A DNA stretch of 64,000 nt from Candidatus Vesicomyosocius okutanii (GCF_000010405.1 NC_009465.1:930001-994000), one strand, 5' to 3'; numbered from the stretch's first letter, positions 22,909-32,961 are shown. Numbers and translations are program-made. Notes: generated from the sequence alone by a model not told the origin.

Positions 22909-24252
22909 TTATTTCCCAATACAAAAAGAAGAAAATATTTCATCAAGTAAATCATCCGATGAAAATTCACCAGTAATACTACCCATAAATTGACCAGCAA
23001 AACGTAAATCTTCAGCCATTAACTCTATTGCGCCAATTTCTAATTGCATAATAGCATTTCCAATAGACACTAATGATGCCTCTAGAGCAATGATATGACG
23101 TCTTCTAGCAAGAACAACCCCTTCTGATAAATCTTCTAATCCTGAAATATTAGATAACTCTTTTCGTAATAGTTTTATGCCTTCTGAATACTTAGCTGAA
23201 ACTGACAATTGTACAATATCATTAATCACTTCTCTTTTAATAGCACCACTCGTTAAATCCACCTTATTCTTAATTAACAACAAAGATTGATCATTAATAT
23301 TTTTAGGTAGTATGGATAAATCTGGTTTATCATCTTGTGCGTCAAATACCATTAACACTACATCAGCATGCTCAATCTCAAAATTCGCTCTCTTGATGCC
23401 TTCTTTTTCTATCTTATCATGGCTATTACGCAGACCTGCTGTATCAATAATACTAAGTGGTACACCATTTACATGAATAGTTTCTTTCAATACATCGCGC
23501 GTTGTACCTGCAATATCAGTCACAATAGCACTAGATTCTTGTGTAAGTGCATTTAGTAATGAAGACTTACCAGCATTGGGCTTTCCAGCAATAGCAACAT
23601 TCAAACCTTCTCTTAAAATAATACCTTGCGTGGCAGATTTTAAAATAGTTTCAATTGTCTGTTTAATATCTTTTATTTTACATTTAACTTGATCGAATTG
23701 CAAAAAATCAATTTCCTCATCCGAAAAATCTATAGTTGCTTCAACAAAAACTCTAAGCTCGATAATAGATTTGGTAAGTCCATTTATTTGATTAGAAAAA
23801 TCACCTGATAAAGATCTAAATGCTGACTTAGAGGCTCGTTTTGAATTAGCATTAATCATATCTGAAATCGCTTCTGCTTGTACTAAATCCATTTTTCCGT
23901 TTAAAAAAGAACGCTTCGAGAATTCACCTGACTCAGCTAGTTTAGCACCCATTGATATGGCAGATTCTAGTAAAAGGCGCATACCAATCATACCGCCATG
24001 TCCTTGAAATTCTAATACATCTTCACCTGTAAATGAATATGGTTTTGGGAAAAACAGAGCAATGCCTTTATCTATTTCAGTGCTTTCTTGGTCAAAAAAT
24101 AAACCATAATATGCATATCGTGGCTTAGGAATAAACCCAAGCATTTTTTTTGCAATAACTTTACATAATGGTCCTGATACACGCACTATACCAATACCCC
24201 CTTTACCAACACTACTGGCTAATGCACAAATTGTTGTTTTACTGCTATTCAT
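22909..24252 (-). CDS. mnmE: tRNA modification GTPase MnmE
   Basis: With MnmG it makes the 5-carboxymethylaminomethyl-type modification of wobble uridines. The 447-residue product has the N-terminal folate-binding domain, the P-loop GKPNAGKS at 223-230, DTAG at 270-273, NKVD in the G domain, and the C-terminal CIGK with Cys444. It shares one base with the gshA stop. In many gammaproteobacteria mnmE follows yidC; here yidC lies about 30 kb away. Confidence 0.97.
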   Translation of the reverse strand: MNSSKTTICALASSVGKGGIGIVRVSGPLCKVIAKKMLGFIPKPRYAYYGLFFDQESTEIDKGIALFFPKPYSFTGEDVLEFQGHGGMIGMRLLLESAISMGAKLAESGEFSKRSFLNGKMDLVQAEAISDMINANSKRASKSAFRSLSGDFSNQINGLTKSIIELRVFVEATIDFSDEEIDFLQFDQVKCKIKDIKQTIETILKSATQGIILREGLNVAIAGKPNAGKSSLLNALTQESSAIVTDIAGTTRDVLKETIHVNGVPLSIIDTAGLRNSHDKIEKEGIKRANFEIEHADVVLMVFDAQDDKPDLSILPKNINDQSLLLIKNKVDLTSGAIKREVINDIVQLSVSAKYSEGIKLLRKELSNISGLEDLSEGVVLARRRHIIALEASLVSIGNAIMQLEIGAIELMAEDLRFAGQFMGSITGEFSSDDLLDEIFSSFCIGK

Positions 24253-25814
24253 TAATTTTTAAGATATTTTATAAAATACTCATTTAGAAATGTATCAAAA
24301 TCTACTAAATCAGAAGCTTCAATTTGAAGTTGCTTTTGACATGAAACCTTTGCTTGATGATCTAAATAATCGAAATGTTTCTTGTTTATTTTATTAAATA
24401 AGAAATCGCCTCTATATTTCTTAGACAATGAATTAGTGTAATCAAAAAAACCCTGATTACGCCTTTTCATCTGACTAAGAGTTATCGCAGAAGGTGTTAA
24501 ATCTGGATTGTTAATACGACATGCTATATCTCGAACAGACACTTGATGATTTTCACTTAATAACGCTGTACACCATTCCATTTTAGTGATAATATCAGAC
24601 CCCCACTCTTGACGTGAAATCTGTTTACCTTTGTACATTAACATTAATTTAGGCTTACGACCTTCATGGGCAACTAGCTGATCATTAGTGTCAATTCCAA
24701 ACTGTTCTGAGGTAGAAATAGCACAGGATGGTTCAAGTAAACAAAACAACATAAACGCTTCTAAAAAATGAATTTGTGGCTTATCGATACCCAATGATAA
24801 AAGTGGATTAATATCTATTGACCTTAACTCAACATAGCCAATACCACTATTACTTAGCGTATTTAGAGAATTTTTATTTGACTCAAGTAACGGTTTTGGA
24901 CGTACAGAAGCATAATACTCATTTTCAATCTGTAAAATGTTAGTATTAAGCTGCTGATATTTCCCATGACGTTTTACACCAATCATTTCATACTCAGAAC
25001 AAGAGGTTTGCATGCCTACTTTAAGACTGTTTATATAATGACTCAAACTGTTGTAATTAGCTTTAACACCTGCCTCATCCTCAGCTAAATTTTGATAACC
25101 AATATTTCCCATACGTAAAGAGGTAGCATAAGGCTCATACAGAGTTGAATCATTAAATTCAACCAACGAATGCGTATGGTACCCTTTTAAAAATGACTTA
25201 CATACAGCAGGTGATGCTCCAAATAAATAAGGAATTATCCAACCATAACGCACTATATTACGGATTAGACCCATATAGCCATTATCAATAAATGACCTTA
25301 GTACTTCTGTAGGAGCAAATAATCTTTTATATTGTTGCCAAAATTTATTAGAAAATGAATAATTAAAATGAATTCCTGCAATAGTTTGCATAACACTACC
25401 GTAACGATTTGCTAATCCTTGACGATAAATTGTTTTCAACTTTCCTTGGTTAGAAGTTCCATATTGAGCTATAGGAATGGTAGTTTCACCACGAATAACG
25501 CAAGGCATACTAGTTGGCCAAAAATTTTGATCTTTAGGTAAATGATGATACAAATAGTACTGAGTATTTTCTAAAAAAGATAACATTTCTACCGCACCAC
25601 TAAGCGGGGGTGTTACCAATTCTAATAAAGATTCAGAAAAATCTGTGGTAATATTAGGATGCGTTAAGGCACAGCCTAAAGCATAAGGATGTGGTACTTG
25701 AGAAATTCCACCTTTCCTTGATACTCGCAATCCCTCTTTTTCCAAACCCATTAAATTACCTTTCAATAGTGTATCAAATGGTTTTAATCGTTGAATTTTT
25801 TCCTTTAATTGCAA
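24252..25814 (-). CDS. gshA: Glutamate-cysteine ligase GshA
   Basis: Proteobacterial-type ligase catalysing the first step of glutathione synthesis. The 520-residue product contains LMGLEKEGLRV near the N-terminus, THPNITTDFSESLLELVTPP, and YVELRSIDINPL, all conserved in the family. Length matches the E. coli enzyme. It precedes mnmE with a one-base overlap. Glutathione would serve redox balance and sulfide handling; gshB is not in the window. Confidence 0.95.
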   Translation of the reverse strand: MQLKEKIQRLKPFDTLLKGNLMGLEKEGLRVSRKGGISQVPHPYALGCALTHPNITTDFSESLLELVTPPLSGAVEMLSFLENTQYYLYHHLPKDQNFWPTSMPCVIRGETTIPIAQYGTSNQGKLKTIYRQGLANRYGSVMQTIAGIHFNYSFSNKFWQQYKRLFAPTEVLRSFIDNGYMGLIRNIVRYGWIIPYLFGASPAVCKSFLKGYHTHSLVEFNDSTLYEPYATSLRMGNIGYQNLAEDEAGVKANYNSLSHYINSLKVGMQTSCSEYEMIGVKRHGKYQQLNTNILQIENEYYASVRPKPLLESNKNSLNTLSNSGIGYVELRSIDINPLLSLGIDKPQIHFLEAFMLFCLLEPSCAISTSEQFGIDTNDQLVAHEGRKPKLMLMYKGKQISRQEWGSDIITKMEWCTALLSENHQVSVRDIACRINNPDLTPSAITLSQMKRRNQGFFDYTNSLSKKYRGDFLFNKINKKHFDYLDHQAKVSCQKQLQIEASDLVDFDTFLNEYFIKYLKN

Positions 25815-25861
25815 AACAAATCCAGATGTTAAAATAGCATTATTTTACATTAGGACAACTC

Positions 25862-26170
25862 ATGAAAACAATCAAGGCAGTTGTAGGTATTTTACATAAC
25901 AAAAAACAAAAAATACTAATTACAAAAGCAAAAAAAAATAGTTGATAAACGGTTTCTTAAAATTCTTTGATGGCAAAATTGAAACTGGTGAATCAAAAAA
26001 AACCATCATTAGAGAACTAAAAAAGAGATGGACAAATTAAGCAGCTAACTATTCATACAAATATAATACATAAGTATGAAGATAAAACTGTTTAGTTAAG
26101 TATTTATAATATAAAAACCTAATATACAAATACATCTTTTTAGTATTGAAAGTTAAAACAATATATTAAG
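25862..26170 (+). pseudogene. Decayed MutT/Nudix half of a Nudix-ThiE fusion gene
   Basis: From the ATG at 25862 the frame reads MKTIKAVVGILHNKKQKIL, a typical MutT N-terminus, then breaks at an A-run near 25931-25938. The next frame gives NGFLKFFDGKIETGES and TIIRELKK, a degenerate Nudix box one residue short, from 25948. At another A-run near 26019-26024 the frame returns, giving QLTIHTNIIHKYEDKTV before a TAG at 26093 and further stops. After the second shift the frame is the same as the downstream ThiE-like open frame, showing one original fusion gene. The dGTP-sanitising half cannot be made. Confidence 0.87.
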
Positions 26171-26785
26171 TTGATATTAAACAAGCAATTAGATGATTAT
26201 AAACTATTACCTGTCATGAAAACATTTATCAATTCTATTGCTCTACCTGATAAATATTGGATCACACCATCAAATAACCATCAAAGTAATAAATGGATGG
26301 AAAAGTTTAACCAAAAACTAACACAAAATATAAAACTCATTCAACTTAGAAGTAAAACCAAAATTAATAATAACTTTATCCAACAACTTCACAACAAATG
26401 TAAACAACATAACATCCAATTACTACTTAATACCGTCAATAAAACTTTTAATGAGGCTTATTGCGATGGCTGGAATCTAACTACCGCTGAAATGCTAAAA
26501 TTTAAAAAAAGACCTTGCACTAACAATAAACTCTTAGGTGTATCTACACACAACCTAACTGAAGCACTAAAAGCCCAAATAATAGGTGCTGACTTTGTTA
26601 TTATCTCCCCAGTACAAGCTACAAAAACCCATCCTAAACTTCTACCATTAGGCTGGGATAACGCTAAAGAAGTTGTCAATACACTCAATATTCCTGTCTA
26701 TTTTTTAGGCGGAATGAGACTCCAAGACCTAAAAAAAACTCAACAACTTGGTGCACAAGGTATTGCAGGCGTCAGCACTTTTTAG
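26171..26785 (+). CDS. ThiE-like (TMP synthase-like) domain, remnant of a Nudix-ThiE fusion
   Basis: Open frame of 204 residues corresponding to the C-terminal half of MutT-ThiE fusion proteins. It shows LPDKYWITP, IQLRSKTKIN, GVSTHNLTEALKAQ, GADFVIISPVQATKTHP, PVYFLGGM and a terminal GIAGVSTF, the usual TIM-barrel landmarks. The His of the ThiE HLGQ motif is replaced (DGWNLTT). A TTG at 26171 or, more likely, the ATG at 26216 could start translation, but neither has a strong ribosome binding site. It may be a surviving domain or simply the slower-decaying half of a pseudogene. Confidence 0.65.
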   Translation: MILNKQLDDYKLLPVMKTFINSIALPDKYWITPSNNHQSNKWMEKFNQKLTQNIKLIQLRSKTKINNNFIQQLHNKCKQHNIQLLLNTVNKTFNEAYCDGWNLTTAEMLKFKKRPCTNNKLLGVSTHNLTEALKAQIIGADFVIISPVQATKTHPKLLPLGWDNAKEVVNTLNIPVYFLGGMRLQDLKKTQQLGAQGIAGVSTF

Positions 26786-27233
26786 AAGATTAAAATTGCT
26801 GAAAAATATATTTTAAATATTAAAAATCCTCAATATACATACATAATACAACTTATCATGTATGTATAAGCATTTTACCTATTGAATACGTGTTCTATTT
26901 ATACTCTTTTAAGTGCTATTAACAACTAATATGTATTTCCCAAAAATTCTCAATACCAACCCCAAAAATAAAATCAGTGATTATTATGTAATAATAGAAC
27001 TATCCCTAATTTTATATTTATCAATACTAGTAGTGGATTAATTTTGATTTTTTGAATGGAAAATAATAACTAACATTAAATAAAAATTTAAAACAAAAAT
27101 TAATCAATAATTCTATCTTAATATGATTTCTAAATGCACCACTTTCGTGGTGCATTTAGAAACATTAATATAATATTTTTTACGTTATAATTAAAGGGTT
27201 TTTAAATTTATTTTATTTTATAGATTATAACCT
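26786..27233. other. Gap upstream of gltB
   Basis: No gene recognised in 448 AT-rich bases. It holds a weak 10-base-pair hairpin at 26835-26867 (ATACATACAT and ATGTATGTAT), a strong hairpin at 27127-27162 and a TATAAT at 27186-27191 that may be the gltB -10 element, although no matching -35 is evident. Confidence 0.45.
27127..27162. terminator. Perfect 16-base-pair hairpin upstream of gltB
   Basis: TTTCTAAATGCACCAC and GTGGTGCATTTAGAAA pair perfectly around a TTTC loop (GAAA on the minus strand). It is the most stable hairpin in the non-coding sequence and could end the ThiE-like transcript or act in the gltB leader. A T-run follows only after about 11 bases (27174-27181), so terminator function is not certain. 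Confidence 0.55.
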
Positions 27234-30200
27234 ATGAAAACCCAATTATTACACCTGCCTAAAGCTCGTGGTCTTTATCATCCAAATAATGAAAAAGAGA
27301 ACTGTGGCATAGGATTTATCGCTCATATCAAAGGCAAGCCTTCACACCAAATTACCATTGATGCCTTGGAAATGCTATCCAGAATGGAACACCGGGGTGG
27401 TTGCGGTTGTGAAACCAATACTGGTGATGGTGCTGGTATTTTAACCAATATTCCACACAAATTTTTCATTCAAGAAATTAAGCGTTTATTTGATGTAGTA
27501 GTTGAAAAAGGTGCTTATAGCGTTGGTAATATTTTCTTGCCACAAGATAAAAAACAAAGAGCACATTGCATGAATTTATTAGAAAAATCTATTGTATGCG
27601 AGAATCAAACTTTTATTGGCTGGCGTAATGTACCTATTAATATTAATAAGGCCAATATTGGTAATATTGCTAGAAAATCTAAACCTGTAATTAAACAACT
27701 CATTATTGCTCGTGCTAAGGGGATTGACACACCAACTTTTGAGCGTGCATTATTTATTATTAGAAAACACACCTCAAACATCATTAGAACAGATAAGGCT
27801 TTATCTCAAGCATTATTATTCTATGTTTGCAGTATGTCAAGTAATATTATTATATACAAAGGCATGTTGTTAGGATCACAAGTTCTTGATTTTTATCAGG
27901 ATTTATCTGATATTAAATATTCAACCTATTTAGCAATGGTACACTCACGTTTCTCAACCAATACATTTCCTTCATGGGATAGAGCACAACCTTGTCGCTA
28001 TATGTCACATAATGGTGAAATCAATACCAGACAAGGTAATTATAATTGGATGCATGCTAGAGAAGGTGTATTGAAAAGTAAGCTTTTTAAGAACAATTTA
28101 AACAAGACCTTACCTGTAATTGAAACTGAAGTTTCTGATTCTGGTAGTTTTGATAATGTATTAGAATTTTTGATGATGAATGGTCGCACCTTACAAGAAT
28201 CAGCATTAATGATGGTACCTGAGGCCTGGCAGAATGACAGCAATATGAGCGCTGAAAAAAAAGCATTTTATGAATATCTCTCTAACATTATGGAACCGTG
28301 GGATGGGCCTGCTTCTATTGCTTTTACTGATGGTTTTTATATTGGTGCAATGCTTGATCGTAACGGTTTACGTCCTTCACGCTACTACCTGACCCACGAT
28401 GAGCGTGTTATCATGGCAAGCGAAGTAGGTGTAGTTGATGTAGCAACTGATAATATCAAAACTAAAGGAAGATTACGTCCAGGAAAAATGTTTTTAGTTG
28501 ATTTTAACAAAGGTGAATTGGTTAATGATGAAACAATTAAATCTGAATTTGCAGCAAAAAATCCTTACCAAACCTGGTTAAATATCCAGCAAATACATCT
28601 ATCAGAATTTCACTGTCAAACTGAGGCGCATAGCCTCCATCCAGAATCATTAATTCATCGTCTAAAAACGTTCGGTTATAGCACAGAGACCTTACAATTT
28701 ATGTTATTACCACTAGTTAATGAGTTACGTGATCCAGTAGGATCTATGGGTAATGATTCAGCACTAGCTTGTTTATCTAGCCAATCTCGCATTATTTACG
28801 ATTATTTTAAGCAATTATTTGCACAAGTCACCAACCCAGCAATTGACTCTATTCGCGAAGAAGTAGTAATGTCATTACGTTGTTCCATTGGACCAGAGGG
28901 AAATTTATTACATGATAAGGCTGAAAATGCGCACCGTTTAGTTATTGAACATCCAATTTTAACTAATAAAGAGGTTACCGCATTAAAACATTGCAATCAT
29001 CGTAACTGGACAAGCAAAACCATTGATATCACTTATGATATTAATAAGGGTAAAAAAATATCTGACTTACTAGATGATATTTGCAACCAAGGATCTCAAG
29101 CCATTAAAAATAAACACAATTTAATTATATTATCTGACCGTAATATTGATAAAAATCGCGTTGCAATATCTAGTCTATTAGCCTCTTCTGCCCTACATAG
29201 ACACTTAGTTGCCAGTACCGAACGAACCCAGGTTGGTATTATTGTTGAAACAGGTGAGGCTCGTGAAGTTCATCATTTCTGTTTAATGATAGGGTTTGGC
29301 GCAGATGCAATTAATCCATACCTTGCATTTGAGGCGTTATGGCAAGCACGCCGTGATGAAATAATTGATATTAAAAGTGATGATGCTATCATATCTTCCT
29401 ATCGAAAAAGCATTGCTAAAGGCATGTTAAAAGTCATGGCAAAAATGGGTATTTCTACCTTAGAATCTTACAAAGGTGCACAAATTTTTGAAGCAGTAGG
29501 CCTAGCACCGGAAATAATGGATAAATGTTTTTTTGGCACAGCATCTCGTATTAACGGTGTTAATTTTGATATTTTACAAACAGAAAGTGAAAAACGCCAT
29601 CAAAATGCCTACCAAACCAATTCTTTAGACAATTTTGGCCAATACTATTGGCGTAGTGGTGGAGAAAAACACATGTGGGATCCACAAACAATTTCTCACT
29701 TACAAAATGCGGCACGTAATAATAACAAATCAGCTTATTGGGCATTTTCTAAACATGCCAATGAACAAGGCACACGAAACTCAACATTACGTGGGCTTAT
29801 GTCTTTCAAGAAAGGCAATCCAATTAACATTGACGACGTTGAAAATATTAAAAAAATTGTTAAAAGATTCGCTACAGGTGCGATGAGCTTTGGTTCTATT
29901 TCATCAGAATCACACGAATCACTAGCGATTGCTATGAACCGTTTAGGTGGAAAATCAAATACAGGTGAGGGTGGCGAAGACAAAAAACGCTGGACACCTG
30001 ATATTAATGGTGACTCACGCCGTAGCGCCATTAAACAAGTAGCCTCTGGTCGTTTTGGTGTAACCATTGACTATCTTAATAATGCGGATGAGATTCAAAT
30101 TAAAGTCTCACAAGGTGCAAAACCTGGCGAAGGAGGTGAATTACCTGGTACAAAAGTAGATGAAAATATTGCCTCAATACGCCACTCCACACCTGGTGTA

Positions 30201-31754
30201 GGACTTATTTCTCCACCACCTCATCATGATATATATTCAATTGAAGATTTATCACAACTTATCTTTGATCTAAAGCGCTCCAATCCATCAGCACGCATTA
30301 GTGTAAAATTAGTCGCAGAAGTAGGTGTGGGCACGATTGCTGCAGGTGTTGTTAAAGCAAAATCGGACCATATTGTTATCGCTGGTCACGACGGCGGTAC
30401 AGGTGCTTCTCCACTAACCTCAATCAAACATGCAGGCTTGCCATGGGAGTTGGGGTTAGCTGAAACTCATCAAACATTAGTAATGAATGGGTTGCGTTCA
30501 CGAATAGTTGTTCAAATAGATGGACAATTAAAAACAGGTAGAGATGTTGCCATTGGTATTCTTTTGGGTGCTGAAGAATTTGGATTTTCAACTGCACCCC
30601 TAATCACATTAGGTTGTATTATGATGCGTAAATGCCATCTAAATACTTGTCCAGTTGGTATTGCTACACAAGATATAGAATTACGTAAAAAATTTACAGG
30701 CAAGCCTGAACACGTAGTTAACTACTTATTTATGGTAGCTCAAGAATTACGTTTAATAATGGCAGAACTTGGTTTTAAAACTGTTAATGAGATGATTGGT
30801 CGTGTTGATATGTTACAAATGAATCAAATACTTAATCATTGGAAACAAGGAACTATTAACTTAGATGCATTATTAACGCCTGCCAAAAAACCTAACAAAC
30901 ATACAGATACTTATCAAACTGTTACCCAAGACCATCAATTAAATCAACAAATTGACAATAAACTAATCGCAAAATCAAAATTAGCTGTTAAAAATACCGA
31001 AAAGGTTTATATAAATTCTATTATCACTAACGTTGATCGTGCTGTAGGTACAATGTTATCCTCATATATTGTTAAAACAAGAGGTACTAATAACTTACAA
31101 GACGACACTATTCATATTAATTTTAAAGGCTCAGCAGGACAATCTCTTGGTGCATTCCTAGCAAAAGGCGTTACCTTAGAAGTTGAGGGCGATGCTAATG
31201 ACTATGTTGGAAAAGGGATTTCAGGAGGTTGTATTATTGTTTATCCACCTAAAAATTCAACCTTTAACGCTGAAAATGAAATTATTGCTGGCAACGTTTG
31301 TGGTTATGGTGCAACTGCTGGTGAAATATATTTATCGGGCTGTGTATCTGAACGCTTCTGTGTACGTAATTCAGGAGCTATCGCTGTAGCAGAAGGAGTT
31401 GGTGACCATGGTTGTGAATATATGACTGGTGGTCGAGCTATTATTCTAGGTGAAGTTGGTCGTAACTTTGGCGCTGGTATGAGTGGGGGTATTGCTTATA
31501 TTTATAACCCACATCATACATTTGAATCTATGGCCAATCCAATCATGATTGACCTTGACCCTATGGATAGTGAAACGCAAATAGAATTGAAACAATACAT
31601 AAATAATCACGCTAAATATACTGGCTCAAAAATAGCTACACGTATTCTTGACAACTGGCACAGTGAAATCAAACACTTTATTAAAATCATGCCAAAAGAT
31701 TTCAAACGTGTTTTAGCCAAAAAAATTACATCAAACCAATTCCAACAAAAATAA
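27234..31754 (+). CDS. gltB: Glutamate synthase large subunit GltB
   Basis: NADPH-type glutamate synthase large subunit, which transfers the glutamine amide to 2-oxoglutarate and channels ammonia between sites. The 1506-residue product has a short propeptide before the Ntn nucleophile Cys24 (ENCGIGFIAHIKG), a central domain, the FMN domain (PGEGGELPGTKV, GHDGGTGASPL), the 3Fe-4S cysteines in CIMMRKCHLNTCPVGIA and the C-terminal GXGXG beta-helix. The small subunit gltD is not adjacent, so the reductase partner must lie elsewhere. Confidence 0.97.
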   Translation: MKTQLLHLPKARGLYHPNNEKENCGIGFIAHIKGKPSHQITIDALEMLSRMEHRGGCGCETNTGDGAGILTNIPHKFFIQEIKRLFDVVVEKGAYSVGNIFLPQDKKQRAHCMNLLEKSIVCENQTFIGWRNVPININKANIGNIARKSKPVIKQLIIARAKGIDTPTFERALFIIRKHTSNIIRTDKALSQALLFYVCSMSSNIIIYKGMLLGSQVLDFYQDLSDIKYSTYLAMVHSRFSTNTFPSWDRAQPCRYMSHNGEINTRQGNYNWMHAREGVLKSKLFKNNLNKTLPVIETEVSDSGSFDNVLEFLMMNGRTLQESALMMVPEAWQNDSNMSAEKKAFYEYLSNIMEPWDGPASIAFTDGFYIGAMLDRNGLRPSRYYLTHDERVIMASEVGVVDVATDNIKTKGRLRPGKMFLVDFNKGELVNDETIKSEFAAKNPYQTWLNIQQIHLSEFHCQTEAHSLHPESLIHRLKTFGYSTETLQFMLLPLVNELRDPVGSMGNDSALACLSSQSRIIYDYFKQLFAQVTNPAIDSIREEVVMSLRCSIGPEGNLLHDKAENAHRLVIEHPILTNKEVTALKHCNHRNWTSKTIDITYDINKGKKISDLLDDICNQGSQAIKNKHNLIILSDRNIDKNRVAISSLLASSALHRHLVASTERTQVGIIVETGEAREVHHFCLMIGFGADAINPYLAFEALWQARRDEIIDIKSDDAIISSYRKSIAKGMLKVMAKMGISTLESYKGAQIFEAVGLAPEIMDKCFFGTASRINGVNFDILQTESEKRHQNAYQTNSLDNFGQYYWRSGGEKHMWDPQTISHLQNAARNNNKSAYWAFSKHANEQGTRNSTLRGLMSFKKGNPINIDDVENIKKIVKRFATGAMSFGSISSESHESLAIAMNRLGGKSNTGEGGEDKKRWTPDINGDSRRSAIKQVASGRFGVTIDYLNNADEIQIKVSQGAKPGEGGELPGTKVDENIASIRHSTPGVGLISPPPHHDIYSIEDLSQLIFDLKRSNPSARISVKLVAEVGVGTIAAGVVKAKSDHIVIAGHDGGTGASPLTSIKHAGLPWELGLAETHQTLVMNGLRSRIVVQIDGQLKTGRDVAIGILLGAEEFGFSTAPLITLGCIMMRKCHLNTCPVGIATQDIELRKKFTGKPEHVVNYLFMVAQELRLIMAELGFKTVNEMIGRVDMLQMNQILNHWKQGTINLDALLTPAKKPNKHTDTYQTVTQDHQLNQQIDNKLIAKSKLAVKNTEKVYINSIITNVDRAVGTMLSSYIVKTRGTNNLQDDTIHINFKGSAGQSLGAFLAKGVTLEVEGDANDYVGKGISGGCIIVYPPKNSTFNAENEIIAGNVCGYGATAGEIYLSGCVSERFCVRNSGAIAVAEGVGDHGCEYMTGGRAIILGEVGRNFGAGMSGGIAYIYNPHHTFESMANPIMIDLDPMDSETQIELKQYINNHAKYTGSKIATRILDNWHSEIKHFIKIMPKDFKRVLAKKITSNQFQQK

Positions 31755-31806
31755 AACAATAACTAAAATATATTATAAACCATAATGACAGCTTACTTTG
31801 TAAGCA

Positions 31807-32298
31807 TTAGTATGTATTCCTTTGTAAAACAATAAAATTATAGGTATAAAAATTTTTCTCATCAGGTTTATGAGATTCACGACTAAGTTCGATAAATTTA
31901 GTACGGTCAAATTCTGGAAAGTACGCATCGCCATCAAACATACCTTTAACTTCAGTGATATACAATCTATCAACTTTATCTATTATTTGATCGTAAAAAG
32001 ATGAACCGCCCACAATCATCAGTTCATTGTCATTATTAGCCAAACTTAATGCTACGTCAATACTACTAACAACCTCACAGTTATCGGCTTTAAATTTAGT
32101 GTTTTTACTCACAATAATATTACGACGATTAGGTAATGACCTACCAATAGAGTCATGAGTCTTACGCCCCATTAAAATTGTTTTTCCTATTGTTATCTTC
32201 TTAAAATAAGCCAAATCAGCTGGTAAATACCAAGGCAAAGAATTATCTTTACCAATCAAATAGTTGTCATCCATCGCGACAATAATAGATAATTTCAT
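31807..32298 (-). CDS. folA: Dihydrofolate reductase FolA
   Basis: Reduces dihydrofolate to tetrahydrofolate with NADPH. The 163-residue product has IVAMDDNYLIGKDNSLPW with the substrate-binding Asp in LPADLAYFKK, GRKTHDSIGRSLPNRRNIIVS and the cofactor motif IVGGSSFYDQ. It is convergent with gltB (a short GCTTAC/GTAAGC hairpin lies between) and divergent from yceF, 55 bases from its start. Confidence 0.95.
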   Translation of the reverse strand: MKLSIIVAMDDNYLIGKDNSLPWYLPADLAYFKKITIGKTILMGRKTHDSIGRSLPNRRNIIVSKNTKFKADNCEVVSSIDVALSLANNDNELMIVGGSSFYDQIIDKVDRLYITEVKGMFDGDAYFPEFDRTKFIELSRESHKPDEKNFYTYNFIVLQRNTY

Positions 32299-32353
32299 AG
32301 AAAAGGTTTCGAATAAAGTAAAATACAGCCTATTTTACAAACTATTAATCATC

Positions 32354-32959
32354 ATGATCTCATTAATTCTAGCCTCAAATTCACCTTTTAGAAAAACATT
32401 ACTTGCCAAACTAGGTTTAGCCTTCGATACACATCCGCCAAAAATTGATGAATCAAGAAAAAAGGGTGAAACACCTGAGAAATTAGTTTACCGTCTAGCT
32501 CAGGAAAAAGCCAGAGAAATAGGAAAAACACACAGTGGTTTAATCATTGCTTCTGACCAAGTAGCAACCATTAATAATGGCTTTAATAATGATGATAACA
32601 TACTAACCAAACCAAAAAACCATAAGGAAGCCATTAAACAACTACAGCAAAATTCTTGTAATACAGTAAATTTTCTTACAAGTTTGTCACTTTTAAATAC
32701 AAACACAGGTAATATGCAAACTAAAGTTGAAATATTTAAGGTAATTTTTAAAAAATTGAATATTGATCAAATTAACCATTATCTTAAAAAAGAAACTCCT
32801 TATAACTGCGCAGGTAGTTTTAAATCTGAAAGCCTAGGTATTGGCTTATTTAAATGCATGATTGGTAATGATCCAAATAGTTTAATTGGTTTACCGCTTA
32901 TTCAACTCATTACAATGCTAGAAAATGAAGGTATTGACATTCTAACTGACAATATTTAG
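32354..32959 (+). CDS. yceF: Maf-type nucleotide pyrophosphatase, YceF subgroup
   Basis: House-cleaning pyrophosphatase; the YceF subgroup prefers m7GTP. The 201-residue product starts at the ATG at 32354 with MISLILASNSPFRKTLL, the Maf signature. It shows IDESRKKGETPEKLVYRLA, the catalytic-region IIASDQV and the YceF-like C-terminal block CAGSFKSESLGIGLF with NDPNSLIGLPL. The frame is open further upstream (to 32264) but would overlap folA. It is followed after 2 bases by mfd. Confidence 0.88.
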   Translation: MISLILASNSPFRKTLLAKLGLAFDTHPPKIDESRKKGETPEKLVYRLAQEKAREIGKTHSGLIIASDQVATINNGFNNDDNILTKPKNHKEAIKQLQQNSCNTVNFLTSLSLLNTNTGNMQTKVEIFKVIFKKLNIDQINHYLKKETPYNCAGSFKSESLGIGLFKCMIGNDPNSLIGLPLIQLITMLENEGIDILTDNI

Positions 32960-32961
32960 AT

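Noticed and set aside
26835-26867. Hairpin after the ThiE-like frame as a terminator
   Set aside because: The stem is a TACATA-type AT repeat with a 13-base loop and no U-run.
31791-31805. Short hairpin GCTTAC-TTT-GTAAGC between gltB and folA as a terminator
   Set aside because: Stem of only 6 base pairs and no T-run; too weak to annotate.
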